Shown here one piece after another: positions 12,178 through 23,175 of a DNA stretch of 64,000 nt. Origin of the DNA: Strobilurus pachycystidiatus (Eukaryota; Basidiomycota; Agaricomycetes; Agaricales; Physalacriaceae); the NCBI GenBank assembly GCA_019915135.1, contig JAHLMK010000001.1, positions 5,518,001 through 5,582,000 on the forward strand. Reading direction: 5' to 3'. The position numbers and the translations under genes are program-made. The notes under the pieces are model-generated. The model was given only the letters and a program-made list of their open reading frames with translations, was not told the origin of the DNA and made no database searches. The first letter of the stretch is position 1, and every line of letters starts with the position of its first letter.

Positions 12178-12280
12178 CAGTAATCATAAAAACCATATCT
12201 CTAAGCTTTTGCACTGCCACACACATCAAACCCTTCTTCGACCCTCACCGTCACCTTGGCCGACGTGTCTCGCCGTCGCG

Positions 12281-15200
12281 ATGCTGTCAAATTCGCTGGC
12301 AATCATTGCCTGGGTCGCGTTTGTCCATGCCGCGGGAATCTATCTGTTCACGAGTGGTTTCCTTCTGAGCCGGCTGGCATTGACGGAAATCACTACGCAA
12401 GAGCACAGCGTCCCGGCCACACACACACGCGCCGTGTTCCTTATCATCGACGCCCTCCGCTTTGACTTTGTGTCGCCCAACCCACCGTCGCCCGTTTCGC
12501 CCTATCACCACAACATCCTCACCCTGCCGCAAGAGCTGACAGAGTCGCGGCCAAAACACTCCTTCATCTTCAATGCATACTCCGACCCGCCCACGACGAC
12601 GCTCCAGCGCATTAAGGGCCTGACGACCGGTTCGTTGCCCACCTTTGTCGACCTCGGCAACAACTTTGGCGCTTCATCCATCGAAGAGGATTCGATCATG
12701 AAACAGCTCGAGTTGGCCAACAAAACCGTGTGTCTTTTGCCGTTCATTTGTTCGATTCTGAATTAAATCTCAAGTAGGCTGCGTTCATGGGCGACGATAC
12801 GTGGATGTCGGTCTTTCCACACTCCTTCTCACAGGCATACCCCTACGACTCATTCAACGTCGAGGACCTCCACACGGTCGATGAAGGCGTTATGGCCCAC
12901 CTATTCCCCCTCCTCGAAGACCCCAAAAAGCCGTTTGACTTTCTGGTTGGCCATTTCCTGGGAGTCGACCACGTCGGCCACCGCGTCGGGCCCGACCATC
13001 CCAGCATGAAAGCCAAGCTGGAGCAGATGAACGACGTGTTGCGACGCGTCGTGGATCTGCTGGACGACAAGACGCTGCTCGTCGTCCTCGGGGATCATGG
13101 CATGGACCGGACCGGGGATCACGGCGGTGATGGCGAGCACGAAACCTCCAGTGCACTCTGGGTATACAGCAAAGGACCCGAACTCTCTCGTGGGTCGCCT
13201 CCCTCCGGACTGCTTGAGTATACCACATTCCCTGGAGCGTCTGTTCCCCACCGTGCCGTACAGCAAATCGACATCCTTCCCAGCATCTCCCTCCTCCTCG
13301 GCCTCCCCATCCCATTCAACAACCTCGGCACAGTCATTCCCGAACTCTTCTGGAGGAACAACAAACCAGCCGCACTTACAGAAGCTCTGAAGCTCAATTC
13401 TGGGCAGATCAGGCGGTATCTTGATGCGTACCGTGAGAGCGCTTCTGGCGGAGAGTTGGACGGGTACTGGAATCAACTCCAAAAGGCTTGGGATCCGACA
13501 ATGTGCGGAAAGTGCAGTCCAGAGCAGCTCCTCATCGGTCTGACGAACTATAATCGCGTCGCACTCTCCACGTGTCGCGCTCTATGGGCCCAATTCAACC
13601 CGCTACGCATGGCCTTTGGTCTGGCAGTACTGGGCGTGGGCTTCGTTGCCACCTGGGCCCTTTATATGGGCCTCTCCAACGCCAAATACGAATGGAGTGC
13701 ATACCTCTCTTACCAGATACACATGTGTGTGCGGGGAATAGCCGGTGGAGCGGTTGTCGGGCTTGCCCTTTGGGTTGGACTGGAGCAGTACTTGGAGGGA
13801 ATCGATGCGCTTGACTGCATCTTGTTCGCTGCACCGATATGCTCCAGCATCTTGGTCATGATCTCCTCGCCCCCGCCCTTGGTATCATCGATAAAAAGCA
13901 TTCCCCTGCCATTGGTTCTCCATACACTGGCGTTCTTCAGCAACTCCTTCACGTTCTGGGAGGAACGGGTCGTGTTGTATCTGAGTCTTACATCACTGGT
14001 GCCATTTGTCCTCACCGGGCTTAGGGCGCCTTCCAGCAGACTTCGCAAGCGTATCCTTGGGTTCTCATTAATGTTCGCGGTCTGTGTCCGCTTGATGGCA
14101 GTCAGCACGGTGTGCAGGGAGGAACAGCAGCCGTACTGTCATGTCACATTCTACGCCTCATCGACGCTTCCCACTCCGCCTCTGGCGGTGTTGGCGTTGG
14201 TCGTCCCCGCGGGCTTCGCCGTGCCATACGTGATTAAGAGATACTTCTTGCAGACCTCCCGATCCGAGTTGGGGCTCACACAGACCTTCATTCCTGTTGT
14301 CCTTCGTCCAGCTCTCCTCGCCGGGTCCTGCTTCTGGATACTGGAATGGCTCGACTCCGTGAGCCTCTTGGGAGACGAATTCTCGCCTATCTTGCGTGAA
14401 GTACGTACATGGCTGGCGCGCGGGTCGTTCTTCCTCGTGCTCTTCTTCGGGACCGGCCTGTACATCCTCTCTCCCATATGTCTCCACTTTGACAAATCCC
14501 AGGCCAAGCAGGTCAAGGTCCTGGGCTTCGCAAACGCCTACGGGGCGCCGTACCTCCTCTTCTGGACGGGTGCCTTTGCGCTGGTGTACACCACCTCGCA
14601 GCTCAGTGCACAGATCGTGCTCGGCCTCGGGGCCTTGGCGCTCGTCGCGTTCCTCGAGGTCGTGGACAGCACGCGGGATGTACGCTACCTCGAGGAGGTG
14701 TTCGAGAATGCGACGCCGTCGGATTTGTTGAAGGAGCCGAGCGCCGCGACGGACCAGTCGCCGATGATACGCTTCGCGGACATTGTGCCCGTGGCGCTTC
14801 TGGGGCTGCAGATGTTCTTCGCCACAGGGCACCAGTCGACGATCTCATCCATCCAGTGGAAGTCGGGCTTCGTCCTCACGCCGACTGCGTCGTACACATT
14901 GGCGCCCATCACGGTGGTGCTGAATACGTTTGGGCCTGTGTTCTTGGTTGGGCTGGCTGCGCCGCTGCTTGCGTTGTGGAACCGCCCGCCGTTGATGGGC
15001 AGCGTGAAGGGGAGGGAAGACAAGAAGCCTGAGCTGGACATAAAGGTTCGAGGCGAGACGACGATGGCTGTCCTTGGGATGATGCTGTACTATACGGCGT
15101 TGTTGCTTGGGACAGCTGTGAGCGCTGCGGTGTTGCGGAGACATCTTATGGTGTGGAAGGTGTTTGCGCCGCGCTTCATGGCTGGTGTTGCGGGCGTCAT

Positions 15201-15291
15201 GTTCGTGGACCTTGCCGTTTTGATTGGATTTGCCTTTGGTTTCTCCAGGACAAGCTCCCGTGTAGCGTACCTCTTTAGTAGTACATCATAA
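12281..15291 (+). CDS. GPI13: GPI ethanolamine phosphate transferase 3 (Gpi13/PIG-O type)
   Basis: Adds ethanolamine phosphate to the third mannose of the GPI precursor in the ER; this phosphate later links to the protein. Two exons with an intron at 12728-12777 give about 985 residues, the usual length. An N-terminal membrane anchor (IIAWVAFVHAAGIYLFTSGF) is followed by an alkaline-phosphatase-like luminal domain. Metal-site motifs are AVFLIIDALRFDF near residue 50, GVDHVGHRVGPDHP, and LGDHGMDRTGDHGGDGEHE. The C-terminal half has about a dozen hydrophobic segments. The start MLSNSLAI is chosen as the first ATG before the anchor. It converges with RAB11, the two stops being about 280 bp apart. 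Gpi13 rather than Gpi7 is inferred from overall pattern. Confidence 0.88.
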
Positions 15292-15568
15292 TTATTGTAG
15301 GCATGTGTAGAAAAGCGAAGGACACTTGATGAACAATCAACGGCTCTTACTGAGAAGAGACTCACCATCGTGCCCACACACGACGAAGTGGTATAACAAT
15401 CCAAAAAATGAATGAGAGAAAAGATGAAAAAGTACAGTGGACAGACACTACAGGAGGAAAAAGCGAAAGAGTTTGGAGGCGGTAGATGTACCGGCCACAT
15501 ATGTAATTCTCAAATGAGTCCCTTCGGTTCTGTCCTCCCTCCCTCTCGTGAATTAAAGTCGTAATCGT

Positions 15569-16581
15569 CTAGCAGCACTTGCTTCCCTGGCTGGCCTGTG
15601 GATCCACACTTATGCCGACGTTGACACTGGGACCGGGTGCATCGACGGGGTTGGTCGCGGACTCGAGCGACTTGCTCGACACAATGCGGTAAATATCTGT
15701 CAGGGTGGGTTATGAGACGCCACGGAACCGCTGTCTTGTCATGTCACGCACCAGTCAAGATTGTTTGGAAAGCTGATTCGACATTGGAAGCGTCCAGCGC
15801 TGATGTCTCTATGAATGACAGGCCATTTTCCGCTGGCAGAGGAAGAGCGTGAGTCGACTAGAAAGGGAATCCCCGGGAGATAGCCGCGTACCCGAGAAGG
15901 CCTTTGCTTCGTCTGTCGGCACCGCCCGCAGGTGCTTCAAGTCGCTCTTGTTGCCGACGAGCATGATAACGATGTTCGAGTCGGCGTGGTCGCGCAGCTC
16001 CTTCAACCAGCGCGTAACATTGACGTATGTGGCATGCTTGGCGATGTCGTAGACGAGAAGGGCACCGACAGCACCTCGGTAGTAGCTGTGTGAAGTGAGC
16101 GGTGGGGCTGGAACGATGGTGCTGGCGAGACTGACGCAGATGTAATGGCGCGGTAACGCTCCTGGCCGGCTGAGGGGAATGATGAGGTCTTGTTGGGAGT
16201 GGAGACGGAAGTAGATGCACCTGTATCCCAAATCTGCGCCTTTACGGTCTTGGAGTCGACGGTTATCGACCGCGTTGCAAACTCGACGCCGATGGTCGAC
16301 TTGGACTCGAGGTTGAATTCATTACGTGTGAACCGTGAAAGCACTGTGCAAAGCGTTGGTCGTGGGCAGTTTTCCCTTTCAGAAATTCCTTACAGTTCCT
16401 GCATTTCAGAGTCAAAGTGAGACAAGATTGACAAGAGCGGACAATGGAGACGCACGACTTTCCGACACCGGAATCACCAATAAGAACGACCTGCAACAGC
16501 GATATCAGGCGAGCCGACAGCGGCAAAGACGGCGGGAACAGCGACCTTGAATAGGAAATCGTAGTTGCTGCCTTCGGCCAT
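15569..16581 (-). CDS. RAB11: Rab11/Ypt31 family small GTPase (211 aa)
   Basis: Controls late-Golgi and recycling-endosome traffic. Eight exons sum to exactly 212 codons: 16546-16581, 16456-16490, 16394-16398, 16221-16343, 16136-16169, 15892-16085, 15752-15832 and 15569-15696. Visible motifs are P-loop GDSGVGKS, effector region [28 protein letters not shown] and ETSAL. The C-terminus is SKCC, a geranylgeranylation signal. The [20 protein letters not shown] stretch is typical of Rab11. The third exon is only 5 nt and is needed to obtain KSNLLSRFTRN. Introns are 50-59 nt. No defect seen. Confidence 0.93.
16394..16398 (-). other. RAB11: 5-nt microexon of RAB11
   Basis: Minus-strand GAACT lies between acceptor ..aaatgcag and donor gtaagg. 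It completes Ser-Asn-Leu between GDSGVGK and LSRFTRN. The flanking introns are 16399-16455 (57 nt) and 16344-16393 (50 nt), both GT-AG. Skipping it would shift the frame directly after the P-loop. Confidence 0.82.
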
Positions 16582-17328
16582 TGTATACGAGCAGAGGAAT
16601 GTGGTGGTGGTGGTAAGAGGAAGAGCACGGATGGCGTGTTTCAATCTCCGATCACGTCCCTCCACGACAACCACCATGCGCTCGGCTATGCTCGTCGTCG
16701 CCGGCGACAACGACGACGGTGATGGGTGACGGCATGGTAGCCGCCTAACACTGCGAAGTTCCTCCGACATCGTCCAAGCTATGCAGCCACCGACGCGCTC
16801 AAAGAGCTCAGCCTTGTGAGGCAGTCAGTAGCTGCTCTGGCCTCGCCGCCTTACTATCCCTGCCCGCTGTCCGGCATCTGGGTCAGCGTCGGCGACAGAA
16901 GTGCGAAGCGCCGTGTACCGTTGTGGTGCAGACTGTGGTTGCCTATCCAACTTTCGGCGCGTTGAGGGCGGTGGACAGATCTGCACAAATTTGTACCGCT
17001 GTCCTTGGGAACGTCTGGGATAGCGCCTGCGAAGACCTGATTGGCCTGTCTCTGTTGCTGGAATCGTGGTATTCTGGAGAACGTCAATGACCACAGCGGA
17101 GGTTGCGCCGCTGTTTAGATCTCGTATTCCTCACCCGCCACCTCGCTCAAGCCTCAACCTGTCTGGACATAACACAGATATTCGCGGACTGTTTTTGTCT
17201 GTCTTTGGGGACAGCGAAGCTTGACGTCGCTGCTCAGCTGCTGCGACTCGCCGTGGCCCGTCGCCGGCCCGATAGTTCTGGCTGCATATCAAGCCATCGA
17301 TCGCAGCGACAGCGTCCATCCTTCCACC
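16582..17328. other. Divergent promoter region between RAB11 and the mutarotase gene
   Basis: No gene seen. It should contain the 5' UTRs and promoters of both divergently transcribed neighbours. Frames present are short and lack motifs. Confidence 0.55.
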
Positions 17329-17803
17329 ATGTCTATCCCCCACACCAAACGCATCTGCCAAATAATCAAAGTGCGCCTCAGGCTCTATCTCCATTTCTTC
17401 CGCCCGTGATCCTCATCATTTCGTAGCTGAAACCCTCCGCGGTCGCAGAGTACAAAGAATGTCACGCCGCCGTCTGGCCTGGTGTCCTCGCTGCCCTTGA
17501 GCGTGCGCACGTCGTGGACTATTCTATCAACTACTACCCTCCCCTGGATCTTCTCATCGCCACCTTCAAATACACCGGTACTGACTACGAAGGCGATATG
17601 GCCAAGGTTGGGGAGGACCCCGAAACGCAGAGGTGGTGGAAGATGACCGATGGGATGCAGGAAACGCTTGTTGAGGGTGCTACGGGCAGTGGAGGAGAGA
17701 TTCCCTGGTGGGCGGTGAGTCGTTCGATACCATCGCATCTTATTTGGTGCTGATTGCTTTGCAGAATGTCGATGAGGTCTTCAGATTTGAAGGCAAATCA
17801 TGA
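17329..17803 (+). CDS. L-rhamnose mutarotase-like protein (122 aa)
   Basis: The family (RhaM/DUF718) interconverts alpha and beta anomers of L-rhamnose or related sugars. Three exons, 17329-17370, 17427-17714 and 17765-17803, give 122 residues, near the family norm. Landmarks are RICQIIKLKPSAVAEYKECH at the N-terminus with the characteristic Tyr-x3-His spacing, VWPGVLAALERAHVVDYSI, the strand LLIATFKYTG, RWWKMTDGMQ with the Trp pair, and a C-terminal NVDEVFRFEGKS. No signal peptide, so cytosolic. Divergent from RAB11. The sugar substrate in this fungus is inferred, not shown. Confidence 0.88.
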
Positions 17804-18823
17804 ACGAAACGAATGTACTCATATCTCAATATGATATGTTGAGCTTCCGTCGGTTGAACTCGCTCCGTCTGAGCGGATTCCTATTCGTCTTTTGTTCGGC
17901 AATTGTCTGCGAGTGCTCGTCATCGCTGCGAGTGCATTGGCAGGCACTTGAAGGCGTTTCATCTTCCAATGACCTTGATTTGAGGGGAGCGAGTATCTAT
18001 TCAACACAATAATGTGTTCCCCCAACAGTGACACACCTACTGGCACATTGCTAGCTGCTAAGCTCAATAGCCAGTACTTTCGTGTCAATTCAACACATGG
18101 CGTATACACACTCACAAATGGGACTAGACACGACCAGTGCCAGGCTCCCATCCCTACCGAATCTCGCTGCTCGACCTAGAGCATAGCCTCAAGGCGCTGC
18201 AGCCTGGATAATACCGACACTCGGCTGGTCGTCGAGGAAGATTTAGATATTTCGTTTGCCATCGTCCACCTCGAAGGTCAACAAATGTATGGGCTTCAAG
18301 ATGGTGGTGACCACGAAGACCTGCACCGGTATCATCCCCTTCCTGGATATGACAACGTCACCCGGACGATGTATTCGCATCCTGACCCATAGGCGGGGAT
18401 CAAGCAGACGCTCAGGCAATCGGCGAGGTTGAGAAGCGGCTGAGCGGGCGTGATGAACGACGCTGAATGGGTGACGTTCTTTGAGGGGATTAGGAAGACA
18501 TGCTGGTAACAGAGCTGGGGAATTTTAGGCTCATCTCGACAGCCTAATGAACGAATAGTCTTGAGCATTTCCTACTGATATGGGAATCCAATGGTTCAGT
18601 GTGAATGGTTCAGTGAGATTTCACCACATGTCATCAGTTCGAGGCATCATGCACAGCGCTTCAGCACTGCTTCGATTGCTTGCACGAAGTCGCGCGTTTG
18701 CGCAGGTGAATCCCAGATGGGGATATGACGTCTGCAGAATTATATAAATGCTGTAGCTTGCCAAGACGAATTGAGCGGCGCAGCGGACCCAGTTCTACAA
18801 CTTTCTCCCCTACCACCATCAAC
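17804..18823. other. Intergenic with a short coding-like remnant
   Basis: No complete gene. An open stretch near 18,205-18,390 on the + strand (LDNTDTRLVVEEDLDISF, then HEDLHRYHPLPGYDNV) looks coding-like but lacks a start and partners. The promoter of the metallopeptidase gene occupies the right end. Confidence 0.45.
18741..18750 (+). promoter_or_regulatory. TATA box candidate for the M50B-like gene
   Basis: TATATAAATG lies 83 bp upstream of ATG 18,824. This spacing fits a start site about 30 bp downstream and a short 5' leader. Confidence 0.4.
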
Positions 18824-20160
18824 ATGCCAACGATACACGCTGACGATTTTCACGACCTACTATCCCGCGATGTTGCTAGCTCATTGACACCGAACGACAC
18901 CCAGAAAGTGACGCTAATCGTCGCAGGGGTCTATATAATTGTTATCGCCATTCTATGGTTCGTTTTCATTGTTGGTTCTGGGCTGTGTCGGGTTGCTTAC
19001 AGCTGGCAGGCACATACCCTTCTTGTCTTGGATAAGTGAGTGCTCTGACAAGTCGGAAGAGACGCGAAGCTGATGGGATCGCTCAGTATATCCGTTCAAG
19101 TGCGTATAAAGAACTTGGTCTATGATTTTGACTGAACTGACTGCGGCAACAGACTACTTACTGTTGGATTTCACGAAGTACGCTTCGACATTGATCATCC
19201 AGCCCACGCCTAACATTCGTTCAGATGAGCCACGCCTTCATGGGCGTACTAACTTGTGCACATATACATTCCATTGAACTCGATCGTACGCGCCATCCGT
19301 TCCCCTCCTCAAACTACGCGCTAATCCGGCCCCAGCTGACGAAGGCGGCGTGACCGCAATGTCTGGCGGTATATCATGGCTTACACTTCCCGCTGGATAT
19401 CTCGGATCCTCCTTGATTGGCGCTTGCCTAATCGCTTGCGGCTTCAACACCAACGCCAGTAAGGTCGCATCCATCGTCCTCGCTGTATTCTTCCTCTTCA
19501 CGCTATGGTGGGCACGCCGGAACTGGCTGTGAGTATTCCGACTTGTTCGCGCAATTGTACTTATTTAGGTTATGACGTCTAGAACATGGGCTCTCATTGC
19601 GGGCATGTCTGGCCTCATCATCCTCTTCTGGTTTGTTGCAGGAGGTGTTGCGCTGAGATATCTCGTGAGTACATCGGAATTGAGGATCCTTGTAGCGTCT
19701 AAACGTCCGTCAGGTCTTGTTCATTGGCGTCATGTCATGCATGTACGTCCTATGGGACGTTATCGGTGCGTTCTTCTCCTCGATACATAATCCTTGAGCT
19801 CAGTATCTGTCCAGACGATACCATCGCAAGAAAAGTCAACTCCTCAGACGCGTCCGCATTTGCCAAGATCTGCGGATGCTTTCCATCACAAGTCTGGGGC
19901 GTCATCTGGCTTATCATTGCGTTCATATTCTTCGCTGCTGGGATCCTCGTCGGCCTCGCTGCGTTCAAGGTAGAGCGCCTTGTTCTGTTTCCGCACCTTT
20001 GAGTATTTATTGATCCCTCTTCTAGCAAACCGCTGCAGAGCAGAAAGCTGATTCGGCAGACTTCTTGCCTGTACCGGGAAGTGGAGCACTTTCTACATCA
20101 CCAAGTAGCTTCGTTGTGTCAGTAGCAGTGTTTGGTTTGGCAGTGTTCGGACTTGCGTAG
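18824..20160 (+). CDS. Peptidase M50B-like integral membrane metallopeptidase
   Basis: Probable intramembrane zinc peptidase of the fungal M50B-like group; substrate unknown. About eight exons. ATG 18824 opens a polar N-terminus (MPTIHADDFHDLLSRDV), then a membrane helix (VTLIVAGVYIIVIAILW) and HIPFLSWIIYPFKLLTVGF. The zinc motif HEMSH is formed across an intron (HE before, MSH at about 19,224). The conserved HIHSIELD..DEGGVTAMSGG, LTLPAGYLGSSLIGACLIAC and WARRNWL follow, with several more hydrophobic helices and a hydrophobic C-terminus ending at TAG 20,158. The HExxH is complete and the exons in frame, so it is probably functional. Confidence 0.8.
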
Positions 20161-20494
20161 TCTTAACGTATACCTCGTATTAATCACAAGGACTTTCCAG
20201 GATCAAGTCTCCCTTGACTCGAGACTCAAACCGAGTGATGGTCATGTATATTCAAATGGATCGCAACGCCAGTCAATTCAAGAACTTCTCGATGGGAGAT
20301 CCGAATTTGTAAATGCATCAGGGCGACGGACGATTCAGGCGTCGTGATGCTTGAACGGGTAGTCGCCGATCTGGCATACTCATACCTTTGTTCCCTTGGC
20401 TCTACCTCCCAGAACGACGTCGCATCAATGTTCAAAGACTTCATACTATTACAGTATTACACATGCACCATCACTCTGTCGGTACCTTTTTCCG
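20161..20494. other. Short intergenic, nothing recognised
   Basis: 3' flank between the metallopeptidase and the convergent carboxypeptidase pseudogene. No gene or repeat seen. Confidence 0.5.
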
Positions 20495-21449
20495 TCACAG
20501 TGGCGCACCAGACAGCCATCTGTTTAACATTTCGAGTGATTCCTTAGGTTTATCGTACGGAACCTGGTCAAGCATGTTGATGAGTCCGACTTGCATGTCA
20601 GGCAGATACCAACGTACCATATGACCAGCCCCCGCCACCGTCGCAAAGGTGAACGGTCCGCTGCTTCTCGTCTTGCCAGCGACTTTGCCGTCGACGAGCC
20701 AGTCCTCCAAAGGTTGGCTCACGAAATCCTCCTGTCCCGACCACTCCAAAGCGAGAGTCCAGGCGTTGTTACCCACCCAGTTGGCGATGAAATCGTAGGT
20801 GCCGACATAGATCAGCACACGGATGGTGCGTTCCAGCAACGCGCCGATGTACAACTGCGTCTGATGGTATATATCGAGGTTGTGTTCAAACCGTACACCC
20901 AATTCAAGATCACCGATGGCACTGAAATTTATGCCATCGAAATGGGAATCGACACCGAGCTTCTCCCGGACATCTGGAACGTCGAGGTGTTGTGCTATGT
21001 ACCTGTGTATGGTGAGTAGGAATGCGTTACTGGTCCTTTTCAGCCTAAAGGAAGACTCGCACCTCCGTTTGTCCAAAAAACCACGTCGTCCTGATCAGGA
21101 TCACTCCTGCTCTCAAAGAAATAGAAAAGAGATGTCGCGCCTCGATGTCGATGTAGCCGGTGTGTGCTCTGGAACAAAGTTAGCGTACTAGCTCTAGACG
21201 ACAGACAAATCGAGCACACGCCACAGTTCCATCGCAGAAGTCGCTTTTCTTCACACGTACATTGTAGTTGGAAACTTATGCAGGATGAGTCAAAGTGGTG
21301 AATTCCGTGATGGAGATAGCGCTCAGGGATTCAATCAGCCTGAAAAGACCAGCATCATACGCGTCATTTTGTACCGTGAATCCGAGACGGTTGAGCGCGC
21401 GCACCGCTGCAGCCAAGCAAACAAGGCCAGCAAATCTTGCGAGTTTCAT
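20495..21449 (-). pseudogene. Serine carboxypeptidase (S10) pseudogene with catalytic centre deleted
   Basis: S10 peptidases are secreted or vacuolar Ser-Asp-His carboxypeptidases. The N-terminus (MKLARFAGLVCLAAAVRAL, a signal peptide) starts at 21,449. VSNYNVRVKKSDFCDGTV follows but is cut off by an in-frame TAA at 21,276-21,278. GYIDIEARHLFFYFFESRS and FWTNGG end near 21,040. The next homologous block is YIAQHLDVPDVREKLGVD, so the whole middle with the GESYGG serine region is absent. The C-terminal part keeps the Asp region (YVGTYDFIANWVGN) and His region (GAGHMV|PYDKPKE). Frames between 20,564 and 20,617 are a stopless 54-nt intron. No active peptidase can result. Confidence 0.85.
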
Positions 21450-21559
21450 GGCCAAAGGAGTATACATGAGACTGAGATGGTGAGGCTTGTTACTTGGGAA
21501 TGGCGAATGTAAGGGAGCGCACGCTGGGATACTGACAGCCCATACTTATTATAGTAAGT

Positions 21560-21700
21560 TACTTACTTGTTCCCACCACCCTATCACCCTCTTGGCGGTA
21601 GCAGCATGATTCTCTTCTAAGTCGGAGTCTTCAGCCTTGGCCAGCGCAGGATCCCGGGCTTCAAGGTCGGCATACTCGATCAAAGCTGATACTTAGCTCG
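21560..21700 (-). other. Orphan coding-like fragment
   Basis: Minus-strand frame reads EYADLEARDPALAKAEDSDL followed by AATAKRVIGWWEQ and a consensus donor gtaagt. The composition looks like a real exon, but no start, partner exon or family was recognised. It lies between the carboxypeptidase pseudogene and the divergent TMEM135-like gene. Confidence 0.35.
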
Positions 21701-21864
21701 GTGATATCGTTCCAATCATCTGTCACCGGGGGAAGAGACCCAGGAAATGATCCATACGAGAAGCGAATACCCCAAGATTTACGCTGGAGAGGAAACAATC
21801 AGGGTCCTTCCCCTAACAAGGAGTCTCATGGGAAGCCGGGGTTACGACGACTCTAACTTCTGCC

Positions 21865-23094
21865 ATGAAGTACACCAAAGAGGTGAAGAACGCCCTGTGG
21901 CGGAAGCCCAATGAGCAGCCGGCAGAGCTGCCTGATTGGCAGGCTTTGCTTCGTCACGCGGGCCTTGGTGGACTCCGTATGTCGTCGTCTTTCCCAGTGC
22001 CAGCACATGGTTGACGACATCTATCATGATTAGGTTCCGCAGCGGTGGGATCAAGCCTCCATGCCCTTGTGAATCTCCTCCTCCTCCTAATCCGAAAGAA
22101 AGTACCACGATTGGACCTCATCTTCACCAAGGATGTCCTCAGATTCGGAGTCAGCCTCGGTGCATTCACATCCATTTACCGTATCCTTCTCAGGACCACG
22201 AAGCATGCGTTCCTCTCAGGATCAGCCGCGGGTATCGTGGCGATAATCCTTTCGCCCAACACGACCCTCTCCCAGCACCTCCTCCTGCGGGGAGTACAAG
22301 GTGCCCTGTCTGTTCGAGGCATCCACCCAGACCCGATCATTCTATTCTCAATCGCGTGTGCTCAGATCATGTACGCCAACAGCCGCGCCCCACACACCCT
22401 TCCCGCAGAGTACGGCAAATACGTAGCCAAGGGTACATGCTGTCCCCCCGAGTCCATGTATATGGATTGTAATGGCTACGACGCGACCAAAATGGCGAGC
22501 ATGCTGAGCCGAAAGGGCAAATGGGAACCGACACCTGGCAATAGGGAGATCTTATCGTCTTGGAGGGAAGGCGCGATACCCTGTGCAGCATACCACCCGG
22601 AGCATGATCGCTGCTTGGGCGTCGTCACGACTCGTATCTGGTATGGTGCGCAGTTCATGTTCCCCGTCTATGCTTTCCTGCATTTTGTCCCCACCCTCCT
22701 GATGCGCCCAAAAACTCTCATACAACACCCTACGAGGGTCCCTGTTGGCATAGCGCGCAGTTGTCTCTTCTTCGGCCTCTACATCGTCTTGAGCAATTTT
22801 GGAATCTGCGCACGATCCAGGGCTCCTGGCATGGGCTATTGGTTCCCTGGCCTGGCGTCTGGCTTGTCACTGTTCGTTGAAGATCCGAGAAGGAGGCTCG
22901 AGTTAGCATTGTACGTGCTTCCGAAGGCGATAGAGAGCGCATGGGTGTCTCTCGGTCTTCCGAAGACATGGCAAGGAGAGGTCATTATGACCGCTGTAGG
23001 TTCAGGCTTGGTGATGAAAACATATCAGGAGAACCCCAAGCACTTGAATAGTATCCTCAGAAAGGCGCTGTACCAGCTTGTAGGTAACAACTGA
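21865..23094 (+). CDS. TMEM135-like membrane protein (about 390 aa)
   Basis: TMEM135/PMP52-related proteins act at peroxisomes and mitochondria in lipid and organelle homeostasis. Two exons, 21865-21976 and 22034-23094, join as GGLRSAAVGSSLHALVN. The N-terminal half is hydrophobic (LVNLLLLLIRKKVPRLDLIF; SGSAAGIVAIIL). A Cys-rich loop GTCCPPESMYMDCNGYDATK with a later PCAAYHPEHDRC matches the family pattern. C-terminal helices and GLASGLSLFVEDPRRRLELA are the second conserved block. Complete and in frame. It converges with the ABC transporter. An additional upstream exon cannot be excluded. Confidence 0.72.
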
Positions 23095-23175
23095 TCTGTA
23101 TATTCCGTAAACAGAACAAGACTGCATGTAAGTAGTAGACTAGATGAAATGTGCATGTAGAGCCACGATACCGAA

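Noticed and set aside
14158..14832. Long minus frame opposite GPI13
   Set aside because: Antisense shadow of GPI13; low-complexity charged translation without any motif.
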